A stretch of DNA of 37,812 bases from DATATB01 sp036268995 (lineage in GTDB: Bacteria; Planctomycetota; Planctomycetia; Pirellulales; PNKZ01), in contig DATATB010000160.1 in the NCBI GenBank assembly GCA_036268995.1, positions 1 to 37,812 on the forward strand, given 5' to 3'. The position numbers were made by a program, and so were the translations under genes. The stretch's first letter is position 1; every line of letters begins with the position of its first letter. Below the pieces are notes generated by a model. It was not told the origin of the DNA and searched no databases. It was given only the letters and a program-made list of their open reading frames with translations. Shown here piece by piece: positions 15,903 to 23,245 of the stretch.

Positions 15903-16208
15903 ATGCCCAAGCGAGTTGCCATCGGCGTTGTGACGACCGACAAGATGAAGCAGAGCCGGCGCGTGGAGATTCCGCGGCTGGTGAAGCATGCGAAGTACGG
16001 CAAATATCTGCGGCGCAAGACCGTGTGTCACGTGCACGACGAGAAGGAAGAATCGCACGTGGGCGACACGGTCGAGATTGTCGAGTGCCCGCCCAAGAGC
16101 AAGCTCAAGCGCTGGGAGCTGGTGCGCGTGGTCACCAAGAGCCAGGCGGTGGACCTGGCGGCGATGCGTGCCGCGGAACGAGCACTGACCGAAGAAGGAC
16201 AAACGTAA
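15903..16208 (+). CDS. rpsQ: Ribosomal protein S17
   Basis: 101 residues. VAIGVVTTDKMKQSRRVEIPRLVKHAKYGKYLRRKTVCHVHDE is the S17 OB-fold; VGDTVEIVECPPKSKLKRWELVRVV is the usual second half. It has a C-terminal helix-like extension (LAAMRAAERALTEEGQT) of about 20 residues. Primary 16S rRNA binder. The 93-nt gap to rplN carries an ATGA-rich inverted repeat. Confidence 0.96.
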   Translation: MPKRVAIGVVTTDKMKQSRRVEIPRLVKHAKYGKYLRRKTVCHVHDEKEESHVGDTVEIVECPPKSKLKRWELVRVVTKSQAVDLAAMRAAERALTEEGQT

Positions 16209-16212
16209 GTAG

Positions 16213-16287
16213 GAATGATGAATGATGAGTGATGAAGAACGAACAGGCGTTTTTCATTCATCATTCCGCATTCATCATTCATCATTT
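16213..16287. repeat. ATGA-rich inverted repeat in rpsQ-rplN gap
   Basis: Left arm 16214-16228 (AATGATGAATGATGA) pairs perfectly with 16272-16286; a second partial right arm at 16253-16267 could pair with the same left arm, giving two mutually exclusive hairpins. It is AT-rich in an otherwise GC-rich cluster. Confidence 0.75.
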
Positions 16288-16301
16288 CCGAGGTAACAGC
16301 C

Positions 16302-16670
16302 ATGATTCAGATGCAGACCCGACTGGCCGTCGCCGACAATACCGGCGCCAAGGAAGTCATGTGCATCAAGGTGTTGGGCGGTTCGCGGCGTCGCACGGCG
16401 GGGCTGGGCGACGTGATCGTCTGCAGCGTCAAGAGCGTGATTCCCGGCAGCGACGTGAAGAAGGGCTCGGTAGTCAAGGGCGTGGTGGTGCGCTGCAAGG
16501 CTCCCACCCGTCGCAACGACGGCAGCTACGTCCGCTTCGATACCAACGCCATGGTGCTGATCGACAACGAAAAGAACCCGCGCGGCACTCGCATCTTCGG
16601 TGCGGTGGCCCGCGAGCTGCGTGAAAAGAACTTCATGAAAATCGTAAGCCTCGCGGCCGAGGTGGTGTGA
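16302..16670 (+). CDS. rplN: Ribosomal protein L14
   Basis: 122 residues, exactly the usual length. MIQMQTRLAVADNTGAKEVMCIKVLGG and FDTNAMVLIDNEKNPRGTRIFGAVARELREKNFMKIVSLAAEVV are canonical. Contributes to the intersubunit bridge and RsfS binding surface. Its stop overlaps the rplX start (TGATG), so the two are translationally coupled. GAGG lies before the ATG. Confidence 0.97.
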   Translation: MIQMQTRLAVADNTGAKEVMCIKVLGGSRRRTAGLGDVIVCSVKSVIPGSDVKKGSVVKGVVVRCKAPTRRNDGSYVRFDTNAMVLIDNEKNPRGTRIFGAVARELREKNFMKIVSLAAEVV

Positions 16671-17074
16671 TGCATATTCGAGTGGGCGACACGGTGGAAG
16701 TCATCGCGGGCAACGACCGCGGCAGTCGCGGCAAGGTGCTCAAGCTGAGCCGTGCCAGCGGCAAGCTGATCGTCGAAGGAATGAACCGCGTGTTCAAGCA
16801 CATGCGTCGCAGCCAGAAGAATCCGCAAGGCGGCCGGCTTCAGAAGGAGATGCCGATCCAGCTCTCCAACGTGATGCTGGTCTGCTCGGCCTGCGGCAAG
16901 CCCAGCCGGACCGGCTCGCGCCGGGCCGCCGACGGCAGCAAGGAACGTTACTGCAAACGATGTTCGGCCGCGATCGGCCGCATCGCGCCGGCCAAGGCGA
17001 ACGACAAGCAAAAACCGGCCAAGGCACAAGCGCCTGCTAAATCAGCAGCGCCGGCCAAAACCGCAACCAGGTGA
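16670..17074 (+). CDS. rplX: Ribosomal protein L24, zinc-ribbon form with basic tail
   Basis: 134 residues from ATG 16670, overlapping the rplN stop by one base. The KOW domain reads VGDTVEVIAGNDRGSRGKVLKL (about 5-26). The second half holds CSACGKPSRTG...YCKRC, that is CxxC and CxxC pairs about 21 residues apart, a zinc-binding (C+) form. A tail of about 30 residues is Lys/Ala/Pro-rich (APAKSAAPAKTATR). L24 initiates 50S assembly. Spaced 23 nt from rplE. Confidence 0.95.
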   Translation: MHIRVGDTVEVIAGNDRGSRGKVLKLSRASGKLIVEGMNRVFKHMRRSQKNPQGGRLQKEMPIQLSNVMLVCSACGKPSRTGSRRAADGSKERYCKRCSAAIGRIAPAKANDKQKPAKAQAPAKSAAPAKTATR

Positions 17075-17097
17075 AACCGTAGATCGGGCGATTCGTC

Positions 17098-17730
17098 ATG
17101 GGAAAAAAGAAAGCACAAGCCGAAGAAGCCAAGGGCGGTTCCACGGAACAAGTGGCCGCCGTCCCGCCGCGGTTGCGCGAGCGCTACTTCAAAGAACTGC
17201 TCCCCACGTTGGCCCAGAAGCTGGGCCGCGACAACCTGCACTCGCTGCCGCGCGTGCAAAAGGTCGTGATCAACATGGGCGTGGGCAGCGCGATCAGCGA
17301 AAAGAAGCACATGGAAGACGCCATGGCCGCGCTGACGCAGATCGCCGGCCAAAAGGCCGCCGTCACCCGCAGTCGCAAGAGCATCGCCAATTTCAAGCTG
17401 CGCGAAGGCCAGGAAATTGGTTGCAAGGTGACCCTCCGCGGCTCACGGATGTACGAATTCCTCGACCGCCTGATCTCGCTGGCTTTGCCGCGCGTCCGCG
17501 ACTTTCGCGGTCTCAACCCCAACGCCTTCGACGGTCAGGGCAACTACAGCCTGGGCCTGTCCGAGCAATTGGTGTTTCCCGAATTGAATCCCGACAAGTT
17601 CACCCGGCCGCAAGGCATGAACGTCACGATCGTGATCTCGGGCACCAGCAACGACGATAGCCGGGAGCTGCTGCGGGGGCTGGGCCTGCCGTTCAAGGTG
17701 CCCGAACCGGCAGGGGCGGGCAAGAGCTAA
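17098..17730 (+). CDS. rplE: Ribosomal protein L5
   Basis: 210 residues, about 30 longer than E. coli L5, mostly from a charged N-terminal extension (MGKKKAQAEEAKGG). The core RLRERYFKELLPTLAQKLG, VVINMGVG, RKSIANFKLREGQEIGCKVTLRG and RVRDFRGLNPNAFDGQGNYSLGLSEQLVFPE is canonical. Binds 5S rRNA in the central protuberance and contacts the P-site tRNA. The gap to rpsN contains a GTCCGTTG-type repeat. Confidence 0.97.
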   Translation: MGKKKAQAEEAKGGSTEQVAAVPPRLRERYFKELLPTLAQKLGRDNLHSLPRVQKVVINMGVGSAISEKKHMEDAMAALTQIAGQKAAVTRSRKSIANFKLREGQEIGCKVTLRGSRMYEFLDRLISLALPRVRDFRGLNPNAFDGQGNYSLGLSEQLVFPELNPDKFTRPQGMNVTIVISGTSNDDSRELLRGLGLPFKVPEPAGAGKS

Positions 17731-17736
17731 CAAAAA

Positions 17737-17810
17737 GGTCCGTGGTCCGTTGTGGGGACCAGTGACAACGAACAACGGGCCACTGACAACTGACGACGGA
17801 CAACTGACAG
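17737..17810. repeat. GTCCGTTGT/TGACAACT-type repeat (family D) in rplE-rpsN gap
   Basis: The stretch is built from repeated words GGTCCGT, TGACAAC and ACGGACAAC, some in inverted order. It shares the 13-nt word GACGACGGACAAC (17792-17804) with 37367-37379 and the word ACTGACAACTGA in inverted form. It fills nearly the whole 88-nt gap. Confidence 0.65.
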
Positions 17811-17818
17811 GATATCGC

Positions 17819-18004
17819 ATGGCTAGTAAATCAAAGATCGCCAAAGCCAACCGCAAGCCGAAGTTTTCTTCGCGGCGCGAAAGCCGTTGCAAGCTGTGCG
17901 GCCGTCCGCGGGCCGTGTACCGCAAGTTTGGCCTGTGTCGCATCCACATCCGCGAGTTGGGCGACCAGGGTTTGATTCCAGGACTGAAAAAGGCGAGTTG
18001 GTAA
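17819..18004 (+). CDS. rpsN: Ribosomal protein S14, zinc type with His as fourth ligand
   Basis: 61 residues from ATG 17819, the size of short (type Z) S14. CKLCGRPRAVYRKFGLCRIHIREL shows CxxC, then Cys, and then His where the usual protein has CRICFREL: codon CAC at 17944-17946. Zinc can be bound by CCCH, so function is probably kept. The tail GLIPGLKKASW is canonical. An upstream in-frame extension into the repeat is rejected. Spaced 17 nt from rpsH. Confidence 0.95.
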   Translation: MASKSKIAKANRKPKFSSRRESRCKLCGRPRAVYRKFGLCRIHIRELGDQGLIPGLKKASW

Positions 18005-18021
18005 AGGGAAGATACAAGACG

Positions 18022-18417
18022 ATGATGACCGACCCGATCGCCGATATGTTGACCCGCATCCGCAATGCCGTGCGCGTGGAGCGCTCGAGCGTGGAGATGC
18101 CGCTGTCGAAGGTCAAGCGGGGCCTGGCCGAAGTCCTCAAACGCGAGGGCTTTATCTGGGACTTCGAAGAAGTCGAAGCCAACCCCAGCAGACAACTCCG
18201 GCTGCACCTGAAGTATGGTCCCAATGGCGAACGCGTCATTCGGCACATCCGCCGGGTCAGCAAGCCGGGGCGACGCATTTACAGCGGGGCCGACACCCTG
18301 CGCCCCGTGCTCAACGGCCTGGGCATCAAGATCATCAGCACCAGCCGCGGCGTGGTCAGTGACCGCGAAGCGCGGCAGCGCCGCCTCGGCGGCGAAGTGC
18401 TGTGCGAGTTGTGGTAA
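18022..18417 (+). CDS. rpsH: Ribosomal protein S8
   Basis: 131 residues from ATG 18022 (MMTDPIADMLTRIRNAVRVERSSVEMPLSKVKRG), with AAGGGAAG upstream; ATG 18025 is the next possibility. The C-terminal STSRGVVSDREARQRRLGGEVLCELW is the rRNA-binding signature. S8 binds helix 21 of 16S rRNA and in E. coli represses the spc operon; no similar mRNA target is recognised here. 64 nt separate it from rplF. Confidence 0.96.
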   Translation: MMTDPIADMLTRIRNAVRVERSSVEMPLSKVKRGLAEVLKREGFIWDFEEVEANPSRQLRLHLKYGPNGERVIRHIRRVSKPGRRIYSGADTLRPVLNGLGIKIISTSRGVVSDREARQRRLGGEVLCELW

Positions 18418-18481
18418 TGGCCAACGGAATCGCTGCCCGCACGGGCCGCGTGGATTGAAATCAAGCGAAGAGAGTCGAGCC

Positions 18482-19021
18482 ATGTCCCGGATCGGTAAAA
18501 AGCCCGTCAAAGTGCCCAGCGGCGTCAAAGTCGCCGTTGCCGGCAACACGATCGCCATCGAAGGCAAGCTCGGCAAGCTCGAGTACAACTTTCGCCGCGA
18601 GGTGAAAGTCCGCGTCGAAGACGGCGACGTGATCATCGACCGCGAGGTCGAAACGCGGCAGGCCCGCGCACTGCACGGCCTGAGCCGGGCCCTGATTCAG
18701 AACATGATGAAGGGCGTCACCGAGGGGTACGAGAAGAAGCTCGAGATCGTGGGCGTCGGCTACCTGGCCGCCATCCAGAAGGGCATATTGCAGCTCCGCG
18801 TCGGTTTCGCCAACGAGATTCAGAAGAAGATTCCCGAGGGGCTGGCCGTCACCTGTCCCGATCAGACGCACGTCGTGATCAAGGGGATCGACAAGCAAAA
18901 GGTGGGTCAGTTTGCCGCTGAAGTCCGCGCGGTGCGCAAGCCCGAACCTTACAAAGGCAAAGGCATCCGCTACGACGGCGAACAGGTCCGCCGCAAGGCC
19001 GGCAAGGCCATGAGCAAGTAA
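18482..19021 (+). CDS. rplF: Ribosomal protein L6
   Basis: 179 residues from ATG 18482: MSRIGKKPVKVPSGVKV is the canonical start, and the long frame reaching back to 18215 overlaps rpsH. The duplicated RRM-like domains are clear, with YLAAIQKGILQLRVGFANEI and the conserved PEPYKGKGIRYDGEQVRRKAGK end. L6 sits near the factor-binding site. Spaced 81 nt from rplR, with no gene in the gap. Confidence 0.97.
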   Translation: MSRIGKKPVKVPSGVKVAVAGNTIAIEGKLGKLEYNFRREVKVRVEDGDVIIDREVETRQARALHGLSRALIQNMMKGVTEGYEKKLEIVGVGYLAAIQKGILQLRVGFANEIQKKIPEGLAVTCPDQTHVVIKGIDKQKVGQFAAEVRAVRKPEPYKGKGIRYDGEQVRRKAGKAMSK

Positions 19022-19102
19022 TTCAGCATTTAGCCCCGGTCCTTGGGTCGGGACGACCATACGTTGCGGCGAACGTCCGCCGTTTTTTGCGAGAGAGCAG
19101 CA

Positions 19103-19471
19103 GTGAACCACGAAAAGACCATCCGAACACAGCGTCAGCGGCGCCGCTGGCGGGTCCGCAATCGCCTGAAGGCGGATTCCACCCGGCCCCGGCTCTGTAT
19201 TTTCCGCAGCCACAAGCACACCTATGCCCAGGTGATCGACGACGACCAAGGGCGCACCCTCTGCACGGCCAGCACGGCCGGCGGCGATTTGGGCAAGGAA
19301 CTCAAATACGGCGGCAACAAGAGTGCCGCGCAGGCCGTCGGCCGAGCCATTGCCGAGCGGGCTTTGGCCGCCGGCATCAAGGACGTGACGTTCGACCGCC
19401 GCGATTACCAGTATCACGGCCGCGTGGCCGCCCTGGCCGATGCGGCCCGGGAAGCCGGATTGAACTTCTAA
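19103..19471 (+). CDS. rplR: Ribosomal protein L18
   Basis: 122 residues from GTG 19103. The frame continues upstream to a TTG at 19043, but the resulting 20 residues do not fit L18. RRWRVRNRLKADSTRPRLCIFRSHKHTYAQVIDDDQGRTLCTAST is the 5S rRNA-binding domain; GIKDVTFDRRDYQYHGRVAALADAAREAGLNF is the usual end. No strong ribosome-binding site precedes the start. 72 nt separate it from rpsE. Confidence 0.95.
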   Translation: MNHEKTIRTQRQRRRWRVRNRLKADSTRPRLCIFRSHKHTYAQVIDDDQGRTLCTASTAGGDLGKELKYGGNKSAAQAVGRAIAERALAAGIKDVTFDRRDYQYHGRVAALADAAREAGLNF

Positions 19472-19543
19472 CGACATTCAATGCATACGAGCCGCGACCG
19501 CAAGGCAGCGGACCATCTTCCCCAGTAAAGCGAGCCCACAAGC

Positions 19544-20026
19544 GTGTCTAGCCAATCCAATCGAGGCGAATTGATCGACAAGGTCGTGAAGATCCGGCGC
19601 TGTGCGGCCGTGGTCAAAGGCGGCCGGCGTTTCAGCTTCACGGCGATGGTGGTCGTCGGCAACGGCCGCGGCAAGGTCGGCTGGGGCTATGGCAAGGCCA
19701 ACGAAGTGCCTCCCAGCGTGGAAAAGGCGGTCAAGGACGGCACGCGCAACATGCAGGAAATCCCGCTCAACGGGCGGACGATTCCCCATACGACCGAAGG
19801 CCGCTTCGGCGCGGCCCACGTGATCCTGGTGCCGGCCCTGCCGGGCACGGGCGTCAAGGCCGGGGCCTGCGTGCGGGCCGTCTGCGAGGCGGCCGGCATT
19901 CACGACATCCTGACCAAAAGTTTCGGCTCGACCAACCCCGCCAACCTCGTCAAGGCTGCGATCGCCGCCTTGGAAGGCTTGCGCACGGTCCAAGACGTCG
20001 AGCGCCTCCGCGGAGTCACCCTGTAA
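19544..20026 (+). CDS. rpsE: Ribosomal protein S5
   Basis: 160 residues, GTG start. LIDKVVKIRRCAAVVKGGRRFSFTAMVVVGNGRGKVGWGYGKANEVPPSVEKAV is the double-stranded RNA-binding S5 domain; GTGVKAGACVRAVCEAAGIHDILTKSFGSTNPANLVKA is the C-terminal domain. Important for decoding accuracy. Its stop overlaps the rplO start (TAATG); the rpmD (L30) gene that usually lies here is absent. Confidence 0.97.
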   Translation: MSSQSNRGELIDKVVKIRRCAAVVKGGRRFSFTAMVVVGNGRGKVGWGYGKANEVPPSVEKAVKDGTRNMQEIPLNGRTIPHTTEGRFGAAHVILVPALPGTGVKAGACVRAVCEAAGIHDILTKSFGSTNPANLVKAAIAALEGLRTVQDVERLRGVTL

Positions 20027-20535
20027 TGAACTTGCACGACATCCATCGCGGCATCAAGAAAAACAAAAAGCGCCGCCGCGTCGGCCGCGGTCCCGGCTCC
20101 GGCTGGGGCAAGACCAGCGGCCGCGGCAACAAGGGCCAGGGCCAATTGGCCGGCTGGACCACGCACCCGGCCTTCGAAGGCGGCCAGATGCCCCTGGCGC
20201 GCCGCGTGCCCAAGCGCGGCTTCAACAATCAGTGGGCGCTCACGATCAAGGTCATCAACGTGGGCGACATTGACGCACTGTTCGCCGCCGGCGACGAAGT
20301 GACGCTCGAATCGCTGCGCGCTCGCAACCAGTGCAAGGGCTGCTTCGATCAGCTCAAGATTCTGGGCAACGGCCAGTTGACGAAGAAGCTCAAAATCTCG
20401 GCCCACCGCTTCAGTGCCAGTGCCCTGGAGAAGATCCAGCAGGCCGGCGGCGAGGCAGTCGTCTTGCCGGGACCGAAGCCGGTCGTCAAGGTTTCGAAGA
20501 AGAAGAAAAAAGCGGCCGGCGCGTCCGCCGAGTAG
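20026..20535 (+). CDS. rplO: Ribosomal protein L15
   Basis: 169 residues. MNLHDIHRGIKKNKKRRRVGRGPGSGWGKTSGRGNKGQG is a classic L15 N-terminus, with GWTTHPAFEGGQMPLARRVPKRGFNN following. The C-terminal half is the globular domain, ending in a Lys-rich tail (VSKKKKKAAGASAE) that extends the usual length. Starts on the last base of the rpsE stop, implying coupled translation. 36 nt before secY. Confidence 0.96.
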   Translation: MNLHDIHRGIKKNKKRRRVGRGPGSGWGKTSGRGNKGQGQLAGWTTHPAFEGGQMPLARRVPKRGFNNQWALTIKVINVGDIDALFAAGDEVTLESLRARNQCKGCFDQLKILGNGQLTKKLKISAHRFSASALEKIQQAGGEAVVLPGPKPVVKVSKKKKKAAGASAE

Positions 20536-20571
20536 GCTGTGCGTCCCACCAACTGAAGGACGGATCGAGCC

Positions 20572-21936
20572 ATGTTGGAAAAGCTCCGCATCATCTTCAC
20601 CATTCCCGAGCTGCGGCAGAAGATTCTGCTGACGCTGTTGCTATTGGCCATCTATCGCGTCGGCTGGTGGATTCCACTGCCGATCGTCAATACGGCCAAG
20701 ATGGACGCCTATTTCAGTTCGGCCAGCAATTCCAGCCTGGTCAAGGTGATGGGCCAGGTGGCCACGTTCAGCGCCACGCAGTTGAGCCAGGCCACGATCT
20801 TTGGCCTGGGCATTATGCCCTACATTTCGGCCTCGATTATCTTTCAACTGCTGGCCAGCGTCTGGAAGCCGCTGGAAGAATTGCAGAAGGAGGGCGAAAC
20901 CGGGCGAAAAAAGATCAACGAATACACGCGTTACGCCACCGTCATTCTATGCCTGGGCCAAAGCTGGTTCTACGTGCGCTTTCTGGTCGGCGCTGAATTG
21001 GTCAACAGCTACTTTCTCAATGAATCGAAAGGGTTGCCCATCAGTTGGTACGTGGTCAGCGTGATGATCATGACCAGCGGCACCGTGTTCCTGATGTGGC
21101 TGGGCGAACAGATCGACGAGTTCGGCATCGGCAACGGCATCAGCCTGCTGATCATGGCCGGCATTCTGGCGCGCATGCCCGGCGCTTTTCAGGATCTGCT
21201 CAGTCCGATCCTCAAGAGCGGCCTGGTGCTCGGCGGCGGCCGGGGCGAAATGGGGGTAGAAAAACTGATCGTGCTGGCACTGCTGTTTATAGGCGTGGTG
21301 TGCGGCGTGGTATTCATAACGCAGGGTCAGCGCCGCATTCCAACGCAAAGTGCCAAGCACGTGCGCGGCCGGCGCGTTTATGGCGGCACGCGGCAATACC
21401 TGCCGTTGCGAGTCAACCAGGCCGGCGTCATGCCCATCATCTTCGCCAGCAGCCTGCTGATGTTTCCCACGTTGTTTTTCGACTGGCTCGCCCGCACGTA
21501 TCCCAAGCAATCGTTCCTGCAGGAGGTCGCCTATGCCTTCTCCGGCAGTTCCAGCTATGTGCACAACCTGCTGTACATCGCGCTGATTTATTTCTTCTGC
21601 TACTTCTGGACCGCCATCAGCTTCAATCCCAAGGACATGGCGGACAATTTGAAGAGCTACGGGGCGTTCATCCCCGGCTATCGGCCCGGCAAGCGGACCA
21701 GTGACTACCTGGAAAAAGTCATGGTGCGAATCACGTACGTGGGTGCCGGCTTCCTGGCGCTAGTGGCCATTGCGCCCACGATGGTGTCCAATAGCGTGAG
21801 CATCGATTATCAAATCGCCAGCTTTTACGGCGGCACCAGCCTGCTGATCGCCGTGAGCGTCGCCTTCGATCTGGTGCAGAAGATCGATAGCCATCTGGTG
21901 ATGCGCAATTACTCGGGTCTGCTGGAAAAATCCTAA
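20572..21936 (+). CDS. secY: Preprotein translocase subunit SecY
   Basis: 454 residues, close to E. coli SecY (443). About ten membrane segments are visible, beginning ILLTLLLLAIYRVGWWIPLP near residue 19. The plug and TM2 region is present (TIFGLGIMPYISASIIFQLL), and DEFGIGNGISLLIMAGI marks TM5. The cytoplasmic loop 5 has GQRRIPTQSAKHVRGRRVYGG with the conserved RR for SecA and ribosome contact, and FNPKDMADNLKSYGAFIPGYRPGKRT is loop 6. GGA precedes the ATG by 9 nt. Forms the SecYEG channel. The adk gene that often follows is absent, and a large inverted repeat begins at the stop codon. Confidence 0.97.
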   Translation: MLEKLRIIFTIPELRQKILLTLLLLAIYRVGWWIPLPIVNTAKMDAYFSSASNSSLVKVMGQVATFSATQLSQATIFGLGIMPYISASIIFQLLASVWKPLEELQKEGETGRKKINEYTRYATVILCLGQSWFYVRFLVGAELVNSYFLNESKGLPISWYVVSVMIMTSGTVFLMWLGEQIDEFGIGNGISLLIMAGILARMPGAFQDLLSPILKSGLVLGGGRGEMGVEKLIVLALLFIGVVCGVVFITQGQRRIPTQSAKHVRGRRVYGGTRQYLPLRVNQAGVMPIIFASSLLMFPTLFFDWLARTYPKQSFLQEVAYAFSGSSSYVHNLLYIALIYFFCYFWTAISFNPKDMADNLKSYGAFIPGYRPGKRTSDYLEKVMVRITYVGAGFLALVAIAPTMVSNSVSIDYQIASFYGGTSLLIAVSVAFDLVQKIDSHLVMRNYSGLLEKS

Positions 21937-22037
21937 GGAACGAACGCAAAATAGCTTTTCCGCAAACCCCTCGCCCCTTGCGGGAGAGGCCGGGTGAGGG
22001 GCCTGGAAAGACGGGAAGTTATTTTGCGTTCGTTCCT
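21936..22037. repeat. Large nested inverted repeat between secY and map
   Basis: Outer arms are an 18-bp perfect inverted repeat, AGGAACGAACGCAAAATA at 21936-21953 and its complement at 22020-22037. Inside lie CCCCTC (21967-21972) and GAGGGG (21996-22001) around a GC-rich core of the common CCTCTCCCGC-type repeat. The left arm starts on the last base of the secY stop codon. No terminal U-run is present. Confidence 0.85.
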
Positions 22038-22065
22038 GACGTGGGGATGAGGGTCAGAGGCACGC

Positions 22066-22866
22066 GTGGTCACCTTACGCTCGATGCGCGAAATCGCCCT
22101 GATGCGCCAAGCCGGCTTGGTCGTCTGGGGCGCCCACCAGATTGCGGCGAGCCTGGTTCGCCCCGGCGCGACCACTGGCGAGATCGACGCGGCCATCGAG
22201 GAATTCTTCAATCAGAAAGGGGCCACGCCGCTGTTTAAGGGCGTGCCCGGCAAGGTGCCCTTTCCGGCGGTCACCTGCATTTCAGTCAACGAAGAAGTGG
22301 TGCACGGCATTCCCGGCCCACGCAAGCTGGTCGCCGGCGACGTGGTGAGCATCGACACCGGCTGCCGGCTCAACGGCTGGTGCGGCGACTCGGCCCAGAC
22401 GCTGCCGGTGGGCGAAGTCTCCCCCGAGGCGGCACGACTGTTGGACGTCACGCGGCGCACGCTGGCGCTGGCCATCGAACTGATGGGCCGGAAGCAATGG
22501 TGGAGCGAAGTGGCCCGCGAAATGGAAACGCTCGTCAAGGATTCTGGATTTTACGTGGTCGAAAGTTTCGTGGGTCACGGCATCGGCCGGCAAATGCACG
22601 AGGAACCGCAGGTCCCCAACTTTGTCAGCAACCAGCTCAAACGCAGCGGCGATTTCGAGCTGCGGCCCGGGCTGGTCATCGCCGTCGAACCGATGGTGAA
22701 CATGGGAACCAAGCGGGTCCACGGCATGCCCGACCATTGGACGCAGGTCACGGCCGACGGCCAGCCGAGCGCCCATTTCGAGCATACGATTGCCGTGACC
22801 AAAGACGGGCCGATGCCGCTGACGGCCGGTCCGGACGAGGTGCCGGAGCTGAGTGTGGAAGGATGA
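22066..22866 (+). CDS. map: Methionine aminopeptidase, type I
   Basis: 266 residues from GTG 22066 with AGAGG upstream; the N-terminus MVTLRSMREIALMRQAG matches the family, whereas ATG 22084 would remove it. Metal ligands are Asp97, Asp108, His171, Glu208 and Glu239 (DTGCRLNGWCGD, GHGIGRQMHEE, AVEPM, FEHT), and catalytic His80 lies in EEVVHGIPG. It removes initiator Met from nascent proteins. No N-terminal zinc-finger or SH3 extension. infA, which often follows map here, is absent. Confidence 0.96.
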   Translation: MVTLRSMREIALMRQAGLVVWGAHQIAASLVRPGATTGEIDAAIEEFFNQKGATPLFKGVPGKVPFPAVTCISVNEEVVHGIPGPRKLVAGDVVSIDTGCRLNGWCGDSAQTLPVGEVSPEAARLLDVTRRTLALAIELMGRKQWWSEVAREMETLVKDSGFYVVESFVGHGIGRQMHEEPQVPNFVSNQLKRSGDFELRPGLVIAVEPMVNMGTKRVHGMPDHWTQVTADGQPSAHFEHTIAVTKDGPMPLTAGPDEVPELSVEG

Positions 22867-22937
22867 ATAAAATGACGAGCCAGCGGCCGCCGGGGCATAA
22901 AGCGTGCCGGGAAGCTCGCAGATTTGTGTTTAGGGGC

Positions 22938-22967
22938 TTGTACGCTGCAATGGGCAGCGCTTATATT
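22938..22967 (+). promoter_or_regulatory. Possible internal promoter before rpmJ
   Basis: TTGTAC (22938-22943, 3 of 6 to TTGACA) and TATATT (22962-22967, 5 of 6 to TATAAT) with an 18-nt spacer. The start near 22974 leaves a 38-nt leader before rpmJ. It would drive the rpmJ-rpsM-rpsK-rpsD-rpoA-rplQ block independently of secY and map. Confidence 0.4.
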
Positions 22968-23011
22968 GAGTCGCTTTCGAACCAGGGATCGATTGATCGG
23001 GGAAGGCTGCC

Positions 23012-23125
23012 ATGAAGGTCCGCGCCAGCGTCAAACGCATCTGCGAGAACTGTAAGCTCGTGCGGCGCCGTGGAGTGGTGTTCGTCGTGTGCAACAATCC
23101 CCGCCACAAACAGCGCCAGGGCTAA
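23012..23125 (+). CDS. rpmJ: Ribosomal protein L36
   Basis: 37 residues, the full length of the zinc-type L36: MKVRASVKRICENCKLVRRR and then VCNNPRHKQRQG, giving the C-x2-C-x12-C-x4-H zinc-ribbon ligand set. GGGGAAGG lies about 6 nt before the ATG. The smallest 50S protein, contacting 23S rRNA near the factor site. Stands between map and rpsM as in many S10-spc-alpha clusters; a 120-nt non-coding gap with a small GTGCC/GGCAC hairpin follows. Confidence 0.95.
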   Translation: MKVRASVKRICENCKLVRRRGVVFVVCNNPRHKQRQG

Positions 23126-23245
23126 CTGGTATCGCCGTCGGTGCGAGTGCCGGGGCACCAGTGCCAACCCGAAGTGGCCCTTCGAGTTGCGTTCGTGCTT
23201 TGGTCCGCTGCTGACAGCCGCCAGCCGTTGAAAATCAGGTAAATC

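Noticed and set aside
18450..18462. GTGGATTGAAATC resembles the end of some CRISPR repeats
   Set aside because: It occurs once, with no spacers or second copy, in the rpsH-rplF gap.
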